DNA of 6,244 bases. Source: an uncultured euryarchaeote. Lineage in GTDB: Archaea > Thermoplasmatota > Poseidoniia > Poseidoniales > Poseidoniaceae. Where the stretch lies: positions 1 to 6,244 of the forward strand of contig CALCOQ010000041.1 in assembly GCA_937897005.1 (NCBI GenBank). Reading direction: 5' to 3'. The notes beneath the pieces were generated by a model, which saw nothing but the letters and a program-made list of their open reading frames with translations, had not been told where the DNA came from and searched no databases. Positions 1 to 6,000 of this stretch are shown one piece after another; the stretch's first letter is position 1, and every line of letters starts with the position of its first letter. The translations under genes were made by a program, and so were the position numbers.

Positions 1-1
1 C

Positions 2-469
2 CCTGATGCATGCCCTGAGGTTCCCGGCACCAGTCTTGGAACCGAGGAAGGAGGTGACCGTTACGGTTGCAGTGACACAGATGGCGATGGTTGGTCCAAC
101 TTGGCTGACCATTTCGACCATGAGCCTTCACAATACCGCGATAGTGACGGTGACGGATGGGGAGACAACAGTGAAGGACACGAGGGCGATGCATGTCCTG
201 CACAGAAGGGGGATAGTTTCCTTGACAGGCGTGGTTGTGTTGATTCTGACAGCGATGGATACTCTGATGCAGACGAATTGTGGAAGTCTAATCCAGAGGG
301 CACAGCAGACGCATTCCCATACGACCGGATGCAATGGAACGATAGTGACGGAGATGGTTTTGGTGATACTCCGATTGGAACCAAGCGTGACGATTGCCCT
401 GAACACCCCGGCACTTCCACCATCGATCTCCAAGGTTGTCCTGATTCCAATGGTGATGGCTGGTCTGAT
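2..469 (+). repeat. Protein-level type-3-like Ca2+ repeats (one partial and two complete units)
   Basis: The two complete units are at 134-268 and 335-469, each 45 codons. They align without gaps: DSDGDG loop, CP 18 residues after the loop's first Asp, GC 13 residues after the CP cysteine, closing SD. A partial unit at 2-100 begins at its CP motif and has about five extra residues (EEGGD) before its GC. The linker before the third unit contains DAFPYDRMQW. The two cysteines of each unit could form an intra-repeat disulfide. The repeat is seen in protein sequence; the DNA copies have diverged. Confidence 0.85.
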
Positions 470-841
470 GGCTATGGTGAACTGAACGCTGCTTTCGCCA
501 GTCTTTCAGAGGATCCCGCAGGCTCTTGGTTGACCTATGCATTGCTAGCTCTTTCAGCGGTGCTTGGTATTCTGGTGGGTATGTTCTTCCGCGATAAACC
601 TGAACAGGAGGAGATGCAAGACTCGAAGGAATGGCAGGCGGTGCCTCTCGCTCCTGCACTTGAGGCAGTGTCTGAACCGGGACTGCCAATGGTTGAGCCA
701 GCACAACCAATCGTTGCAGATTCTCAAGGAGAGAATCTCATCGAACCAGTATTGCCCTCTGTTGAAGAGGCTGATTCTGTATTGATGCAGCAATCTGAGG
801 AAACACGTGGCGCGGATGCCGGATATGGAGGTGGTGCATGA
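2..841 (+). CDS. Surface protein with thrombospondin type-3-like Ca2+ repeats, TM anchor and acidic tail (5' partial)
   Basis: The frame is open from base 2 to the TGA at 839-841 (279 codons seen), so the start lies upstream of the window. Residues 1-156 are Asp/Gly/Cys-rich type-3-like repeats. Each complete unit has a DSDGDGWGD-type loop, then D-x-CP, then GC-x-DS-x-x-DG-x-SD; the two full copies are spaced by exactly 67 residues. Known families of this kind bind Ca2+ through the Asp side chains and are extracellular. Residues about 176-196 form one hydrophobic helix followed by RDK, so the C-terminus (about 80 residues, rich in Glu, Pro and Val) should be cytoplasmic. The tail carries two related octamers, EPGLPMVE and EPVLPSVE. 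The stop overlaps the next gene by 4 bases, pointing to one operon. The ligand and exact role are not recognisable; a structural stalk or adhesin is an inference. Confidence 0.85.
   Translation, partial: PDACPEVPGTSLGTEEGGDRYGCSDTDGDGWSNLADHFDHEPSQYRDSDGDGWGDNSEGHEGDACPAQKGDSFLDRRGCVDSDSDGYSDADELWKSNPEGTADAFPYDRMQWNDSDGDGFGDTPIGTKRDDCPEHPGTSTIDLQGCPDSNGDGWSDGYGELNAAFASLSEDPAGSWLTYALLALSAVLGILVGMFFRDKPEQEEMQDSKEWQAVPLAPALEAVSEPGLPMVEPAQPIVADSQGENLIEPVLPSVEEADSVLMQQSEETRGADAGYGGGA
827..833 (+). promoter_or_regulatory. Shine-Dalgarno GGAGGTG for the coupled downstream gene
   Basis: GGAGGTG is complementary to the usual archaeal/bacterial 16S 3' end. It sits 4 bases before the ATG at 838 and 7 bases before the ATG at 841, inside the last codons of the upstream gene. 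The spacing mildly favours the second ATG, but both give the same signal peptide. It supports translational coupling of the two surface proteins. Confidence 0.7.
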
Positions 842-2256
842 TGAGGCGCACATTGTTCATGCTGTGTCTCATCCTCTTGATGGCATATCCAGTTTCTGCT
901 GAGGAAAATGTTCCGATCGCCGAGAGTGCCACTGGCGATGATTATGCAGATGGTAACCTCGCTGCTCATGGAATACGTGTCGTCGCTTGGCGCAACGACA
1001 CTTTCGATGTTGATGAGGATGGTCGTCACGACGCGGTGAGGGTCGTCCTTGCTTTGAACAAGACCGCTGAGGCCGAGGCTGCTGACATCAACATCCTTGT
1101 CGAGGCTTTCCACGAGGGCAGGTCGGTTGAATTATGGCAGAATCTATCCTTCACTGGAGCTGTTGAGACTTCTATTCAGGTCGATGCATGGGGTGAAGGA
1201 ATCCACCTTCTCAAACTTCAGATGTTCGACCCTCAGAGCGGTACCAAACTGGCAGACCTCGATGCAGGTGAGTGGAATATGGCACCGGCATTGATCAAAG
1301 CCACATTGGCCTTCGACCTCAGTGCTCCTGCTTGGATAGAGACTGGCGATGAGTGTACCATCAAGCGTCAGTTCACCGATCAGATTGGTGAGAGATATGA
1401 TGTGATGGGCAAGAGGGACTTGAGAGGAGCGCCTTTCGCTGTCTATGACTGGGATACAGAACTCGATTGTAGCCAATGGCCAGCAGGAACATATTCGCTC
1501 TCTGAGACCTATCAGAATGGTCTTGGTCAGTACACTGAAGCATGGTTGAACATGACCATCAACAATCGTCCCGCTCCGGTCTTTGACCTTCAGGTGATGG
1601 GAGATGGAGAAGAGTTCGGAACAACCTGCATCGTTTCGGTCTTTCCACAGACCATCGATTCACACGAGGATTGGTCGTATACATGGGACACCATCCCAGA
1701 CCATGGAATCGGTGATGCCGCTGAGGTTGATTGTGGAGATTGGCAGCCTGGCGTACATCTGATTCGCATCGAGGTGGTGAATGAGCAGGGAATATCCACC
1801 ACCTCTGGATTGAATCTGGTCAGATTGACACCTATCGAAGTCGTTGATTCTAACATCTCCGAGAACCAATCGATGGCGTGGCCTGTGCGTAGTGGTGGAG
1901 ATGTTCTGGGTGCTTCTTCAGATACTGGACTCTATGGTGCAGGTAGCGCCGCACTTCTCGTCTTCCTTGTCTGCATCATCATAGGCATGCGTTCCAAGGA
2001 ATATGAGGAGGAAGAGGTCATCGGGGTATCAAAGGCTGCTGAACAGAGTCTGTATGGGGCTGCACCAATGTTGACCCCAGCACAAGCATTCCAACAGCAG
2101 TGGGGACAACCGGATGGGGCCAATACAGACCCCGCTCCAGCGATTGAGGAGTTGCCGACCACGGTCGATACAGATGGTATAACCTGGCGAAGACATCCTG
2201 ATGGTGGTATGGACTGGTACGACGAGGGTGGAGCCACCTGGGTCGCATTCGAGTGA
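838..2256 (+). CDS. Type I membrane surface protein with tandem Cys-pair beta-domains and Trp-rich cytoplasmic end
   Basis: 472 residues, or 471 if ATG 841 is used. A signal peptide (MMRR, a hydrophobic core to about residue 15, and a likely cut after V-S-A at 21) is followed by an N-terminal domain (about 40-145) with a DVDEDGRHD Ca2+-type loop at 57-65. Residues 159-243 and 249-330 are two copies of one domain, with Cys pairs 173/211 and 264/299. A transmembrane helix lies at about 365-384, followed by an acidic EEEE stretch and a linker rich in Pro, Gln and Ala. The last 25 residues hold W450, HPDGG, W460-Y461-D462 and W468. Six N-x-S/T sequons (N53, 74, 102, 238, 339, 343) all lie before the helix, matching an outside N-terminus and N-glycosylation. 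It overlaps the upstream gene by ATGA and has the same signal/ectodomain/helix/acidic-tail plan. The two products may form a surface complex (inference). No named family is recognised. Confidence 0.9.
   Translation: MMRRTLFMLCLILLMAYPVSAEENVPIAESATGDDYADGNLAAHGIRVVAWRNDTFDVDEDGRHDAVRVVLALNKTAEAEAADINILVEAFHEGRSVELWQNLSFTGAVETSIQVDAWGEGIHLLKLQMFDPQSGTKLADLDAGEWNMAPALIKATLAFDLSAPAWIETGDECTIKRQFTDQIGERYDVMGKRDLRGAPFAVYDWDTELDCSQWPAGTYSLSETYQNGLGQYTEAWLNMTINNRPAPVFDLQVMGDGEEFGTTCIVSVFPQTIDSHEDWSYTWDTIPDHGIGDAAEVDCGDWQPGVHLIRIEVVNEQGISTTSGLNLVRLTPIEVVDSNISENQSMAWPVRSGGDVLGASSDTGLYGAGSAALLVFLVCIIIGMRSKEYEEEEVIGVSKAAEQSLYGAAPMLTPAQAFQQQWGQPDGANTDPAPAIEELPTTVDTDGITWRRHPDGGMDWYDEGGATWVAFE
1312..1827 (+). 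repeat. Tandem duplicated Ig/PKD-like domain with conserved Cys pair
   Basis: Copy A is at 1312-1566 (residues 159-243) and copy B at 1582-1827 (249-330). Both start with FDL, have a Cys 14-15 residues later, share a WDT motif (W205, W283), and then the strict string D-C-x-x-W-x-x-G (C211/W214/G217; C299/W302/G305), with an Asn ten residues after that Gly. The fold type (beta-sandwich) is inferred from strand-like alternation; the duplication itself is seen. Confidence 0.75.
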
Positions 2257-2257
2257 T

Positions 2258-2887
2258 TCACACCTCTCGTAGAAGCAGAAGTCTTCCCTCAGAAACCGTG
2301 ATTCTTGCCATCTTTCCCATTCCTTGATTGTGCAATCCAAGGCTGGAAAAATCCATGTTTTCATCCTTCATTTCATACTTCAAACCCTGAATTGAGAGGC
2401 CCTTCACTTGACCGATTGCGAAGAGGCTGACAATTGCCCCTGATGAGCAATGGAATTCGCACCCTTCAGTGACTGCTGTCGCCTGCCAATCCTGGAGGTG
2501 TAGAATCGTGTTTGGAGAAGGTGATTCAAAGAGCGCCGCATATGCACCCAGAGCATGGTCTGGCCGTCCACCTTCAATGCCCACAATATCGATGTGAATC
2601 GTTTCAGGAAATCGCTCATCTTCAGCGACCCAGTGCAATGCTTTCACGAGATCAGAATCATTCTGCCACGGCATGTTGATGACTTCAGCGTCCGGATGTT
2701 TTGAAACATCATCGACGGCGAGTGAATCCATATCTCCGAGGATGATATCAGCATTGATTTTTCGTGCTGCCATCTGCTCTGCTCCAGCATCGGCAGCGAT
2801 GATGAAATCTGCAGCATTGATCAATGGTTGCCAAGTGGCTTCATCCGGCCATTCTCCAGCCGCTCCGATGAGCACTCTATCCATCAT
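2258..2887 (-). CDS. Thiamine pyrophosphokinase-like protein
   Basis: 209 residues from ATG 2887. Members of this family transfer diphosphate from ATP to thiamine, giving thiamine diphosphate and AMP in the cytosol. The sequence shows the family motifs in order: ADAGA (32-36), GDMDS (51-55), QNDSDLVKAL (75-84, where the family usually has D-x-TD), GGRPDH (106-111) and GLKYEM (168-173). The C-terminal part (SSLGLHNQGMG, then ITVSEGRLLLL) matches the thiamine-binding beta-domain. Length is normal for the single-domain enzyme. In-frame alternatives are GTG 2905, adding six non-conserved residues, and ATG 2884; none has a clear Shine-Dalgarno, so leaderless or short-leader translation is possible. 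It converges on the upstream surface gene with 1 bp between stops and diverges from the propeller gene. Most archaea instead make thiamine diphosphate with ThiL, so a TPK suggests salvage of free thiamine. A pterin diphosphokinase (MptE-like) is less likely given GGRPDH. Confidence 0.85.
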   Translation of the reverse strand: MMDRVLIGAAGEWPDEATWQPLINAADFIIAADAGAEQMAARKINADIILGDMDSLAVDDVSKHPDAEVINMPWQNDSDLVKALHWVAEDERFPETIHIDIVGIEGGRPDHALGAYAALFESPSPNTILHLQDWQATAVTEGCEFHCSSGAIVSLFAIGQVKGLSIQGLKYEMKDENMDFSSLGLHNQGMGKMARITVSEGRLLLLREV

Positions 2888-2908
2888 CTCAAGCGGACAG
2901 GTCACAGT

Positions 2909-2920
2909 GCATCAAGATGC
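2909..2920. repeat. Short inverted repeat GCATC-AA-GATGC
   Basis: A perfect 5-bp inverted repeat with a 2-base spacer, 22 bases upstream of the minus-strand ATG at 2887. It is too short to fold stably as RNA, so if functional it would more likely be a protein-binding palindrome. It could be chance. Confidence 0.35.
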
Positions 2921-2926
2921 GGATTA

Positions 2927-2943
2927 AGAGGCCATAGGCCTCT
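2927..2943. repeat. Inverted repeat AGAGGCC-ATA-GGCCTCT
   Basis: A perfect 7-bp inverted repeat with a 3-base centre. Counting from the TATATA element at 2958-2963, it lies about where minus-strand transcription would begin, so it could be an operator for the pyrophosphokinase gene or a leader hairpin. No T-tract follows on either strand, so a terminator is not favoured. Confidence 0.6.
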
Positions 2944-2955
2944 ATCTCCCGTGCA

Positions 2956-2965
2956 CGTATATACG
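2956..2965. promoter_or_regulatory. Palindromic TATA element (CGTATATACG), possibly bidirectional
   Basis: TATATA at 2958-2963 sits in a perfect 10-bp palindrome. An archaeal TATA box centred about 26 bases before the start of transcription would place the plus start near 2987, giving a leader of about 25 bases before ATG 3013. On the minus strand it would place the start near 2934, giving a leader of about 47 bases before ATG 2887. No clear purine-rich BRE is seen on either side, so the call is tentative. Confidence 0.4.
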
Positions 2966-2982
2966 CCGCTCTATGAGCGGCG
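2964..2982. repeat. Inverted repeat CGCCGCTC-TAT-GAGCGGCG
   Basis: A perfect 8-bp GC-rich inverted repeat with a TAT centre, directly abutting the TATATA palindrome. It falls between that element and the predicted plus-strand transcription start, where a bound repressor could block the promoter. As RNA it would be a strong hairpin, but on the plus strand it should lie upstream of the transcript. Confidence 0.65.
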
Positions 2983-3012
2983 CAACGATACTATGCTCCA
3001 CAGGCTTCTTCA

Positions 3013-6000
3013 ATGCTGGATAAGTCGAGTGCCAACGTGTACCGCAGGTCACCTTCCTCGACTTCACGGTCATTGATACTGATTCTGCTCTTGCTCATAG
3101 CCCCTCTTTCGTCCATTCAATTCGAATCCACAGGGGTTCTGGAGTCTGAAGCCATCATCTCTTCGAGCATCACGTTCAGTCAAGGCAGTGGGGATGAGTT
3201 GATTGGCGATACTCTGACCTTGAACAACAGTGACTGGACGGTCAGGGCGGAAAGAGGATTTGATGATTGGAGTGCCACAGTCATTGAAAATGGTTCATCA
3301 TCCACTGGCGAGAAGATGATCATCATTGACGACCTAGGGCGCAAGCACGGTTGTTGGAGTGAAGGAAGCAATGGAATCTGGATGTTCAAGACTGAGTTTG
3401 ATGGAAACTTGACCACTCAACAGGTCGATAACACCAGTGCGATGGACGGATGTGCAATAGCCATTGATGCTCAGGATAATCTGTTCATCACCTGGGCCGA
3501 TGCTCAAGGAGAACTTCATCTTTCGAGAGAGGCGAAGAAGGGAGCGATGAATTTCGGTCGCACCTTCCTGACCAGAGCACTGATTGATTCAGAGGTGTTG
3601 TTGCCTCTCAACATCGGTTTCACCGATGGGAAGAGAGCAACCATCGTGTGGAAATCTGCTGAGGATTCAACTCTGTGGGCGACCAACCACACCGGAACTT
3701 ATTGGATGACTCGTCAGGTGGTTTCTGAGCCTGTGGGCATTGATATCGAGATGATCACTGATTCTGATGGAGTGTTGAATGTGGCATATACGGCCGGTAA
3801 TGATGTACGAATCCTTCGTTTCAATGAGACCACCCATGATGACAAGGTATTGTTGCGTGCAGATTCCGACATGACGACATCCAGACTTGGCTTCGCTCTC
3901 GATTCGTACGGAAATCCTCAGGTCTCTTACGAAGGGGCCGATGGAGTCATGATTCTGCGCAGTCTTTCTGGACAATCAACCGGAAGGGTCGAACCAGTTC
4001 CAGTTTCTTCGGTCAATGTCATAGGCATGGATTACGATGACCCACCAACTCTGATTTCAAATGCTGATTTTGATGATGATGGAACCACTGAATTGGTCAT
4101 CGCTAATCCTTCATCTGAGAATGGAGCAGGTTCGGTCGTCGTGTATCCCGGAACCCGTGATCGTTCCATCCTCTCAGAATCCCCCGAGGTCTGGCATCTC
4201 AATGGCTCATCCGGAGAAGCCATGGGAATGGGAGTCGCTGCTGGAGATTTCGACGGGGATGGAATTGATGACCTTGCAGTCGGAGTTCCATATCGTGGAA
4301 ATAACTCCACAATGATTGGCTATGTGGAATTGTATCTTGGCTCAGCATCCGGTCTTGCATCCATTCCATATTGGACTTGGACGCTCAATGTAACTGAAGC
4401 CTTCACCGCTTCCCACCTTGCAAATGCAGGAGACGTTGACGATGATGGTGATGATGAGTTGCTCATCGTAAGCAGCAATTACACTTCTACGAACATGGGC
4501 TCTGAAAAGGGACGAGTGGACATGTTCATGGGCTCTTCTTCATGGGGACAGATTCCAGACTGGACCTTGAATGGTTCAGCGGTGGAATCGATTCTGGGAA
4601 TTGCGATTGCTGGAGGTGGTGATGTCAATGGAGATGGATTTGACGATGTCGCCATCAGTTCAGCGGGAACCAAGGATTATCCAATCGGATACAGCGCTAT
4701 TGAGATATTCTTCGGCAGCTCTTCAGGGCTGTCCACAAGTGTGGATCAACGCATTGATTCAAATCAACAAGGCAAGTTGTTCGGCCATGAACTTGCGTGG
4801 GTAGACTTTGACGGAAATGGTAATGACGAATTGGTCATAGGCGAACCTTTCAATGGTTCAGCGTATCAATCTGGAAAGATCTGGATATTCAATGGAACTC
4901 CATCAGGCCTTGAACTGCCAGACCCATTGACAACCATTTCCAGCACACTTGCCAACGATCAGTTTGGTTCAGTGTTTGAATCTGCGGGAGATGTGAATGA
5001 AGATGGCTATGAGGATATCTTGATTTCTCATAGGGGAGTTGGGAAGATAGGTAGTCTATCCCTGTATCTTGGCTCGCAGTTCGGTATTCTGACCACTCCT
5101 CAAACTCTAGCCCAAGGGAGTGAACAAGGAGACATGGTAGCTGCAACTATTTCCACTGGAGGCGATTACGATGATGATGGAATGTCTGAGATCATCATTC
5201 TTGAATTTGATAACATCACTATCAACGGTGACGGATGGGTCAATCTTCTGACCGAGAGAGACTGGGCGACGGCTTCTCTTGGATATGGTGGGATTTCGAT
5301 ATCTGATATCGAGATAGGTTCTTCATTCAGTGGCGTCATGAACATCCTCATCGAATCAGCATCTGCTGAACCTCCATTGCTTCTGCAGCATATGGATGAT
5401 GGAACACCTGAGGGTCGTTGGTTGGAGCGGAGTTTTGAGTCTGTTAATTCTCCCAGTATGGTCACTCTGGTCAGTGGTGCAGTGGTGTTGTTCGCTCATG
5501 ACGATGATGATGCTATAACGCTTCTTTCCCACAGCAGCAGGCAACTGGTTGAACAGACAACGATAACCACGGGTAATATTGGAGCATGGGTGGATATTGA
5601 GATAGATGGACTGAACCACCCTTCGATGATGCATGCCAGAGTTGACACCTCTGAGATATATTGGACCAGAGCCAGTTCTGGAGGTTGGTCGACTTCATTG
5701 GTGATCGGTAGTGTTGTTCTTGATGCACCTATTACACATTTGATTGATGATGACAATAAGAAATGGGTCGTCTACCGAGACAGTACCGATGCTTCACTCA
5801 ATGCTATTCATCGCCCATTGAATTCATGGAACAGCAATATTCTGGTCAGCAACGGATTGGCGCTCTCTGATGAGCACGCAGCTGTCCTGCTTACAAATGA
5901 TAGTCTCGCGGTACTATCGATAGTGGATGATGAAGGGAACGATTCCCTCTCTCTTGCTATTCTCAATGGCTCGACATTGAGCACAGAGTCTCTGAATGCA

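Larger units (their letters stand above)
2888..3012. other. Divergent intergenic region
   Basis: 125 bases separate the two divergent starts (ATG 2887 on the minus strand and ATG 3013 on the plus strand). The region holds a palindromic TATATA element and three short inverted repeats, listed separately. No conserved TPP riboswitch core, tRNA or small ORF with coding character was seen. Confidence 0.7.

Noticed and set aside
61..450. Antisense open frames across the repeat region
   Set aside because: The Ser/Pro/Thr-rich composition is the mirror of Asp/Gly codons on the real strand, with no start signal or family motif.
6..485. A 159-codon plus-strand open frame overlapping the type-3 repeat gene
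   Set aside because: It is out of frame with the Asp-rich repeats. It stays open because the GAT/GAC/GGT-rich repeat DNA lacks stops in the shifted frame; its protein has no domain-like pattern.
2018..2364. Minus-strand open frames crossing the convergent gene junction
   Set aside because: They overlap the coding frames of both the surface protein and the pyrophosphokinase and show no recognisable motif.
2258..2887. 6-hydroxymethylpterin diphosphokinase (MptE-like) identity for the minus-strand gene
   Set aside because: The fold is related, but GGRPDH, GLKYEM and the C-terminal beta-domain pattern fit thiamine pyrophosphokinase better.
2888..2960. TPP riboswitch upstream of the pyrophosphokinase gene
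   Set aside because: The minus-strand leader has TTGAGATG near the start, but not the paired CTGAGA and TAATGCCAGCGTAGGGA-like core elements needed for a TPP aptamer.
2964..2982. Intrinsic terminator hairpin
   Set aside because: The 8-bp stem is strong, but no T-tract follows on either strand and no gene ends nearby; it lies between two divergent starts.
2993..3076. Small ORF (28 codons) starting at ATG 2993 ahead of the large gene
   Set aside because: It overlaps the signal-peptide region of the large gene in another frame, has no Shine-Dalgarno and encodes an unremarkable His/Arg/Cys-rich peptide.
3667..3975. A 102-codon antisense frame inside the large propeller gene
   Set aside because: The plus-strand frame is continuous with clear periodic repeats; the antisense protein is patternless.
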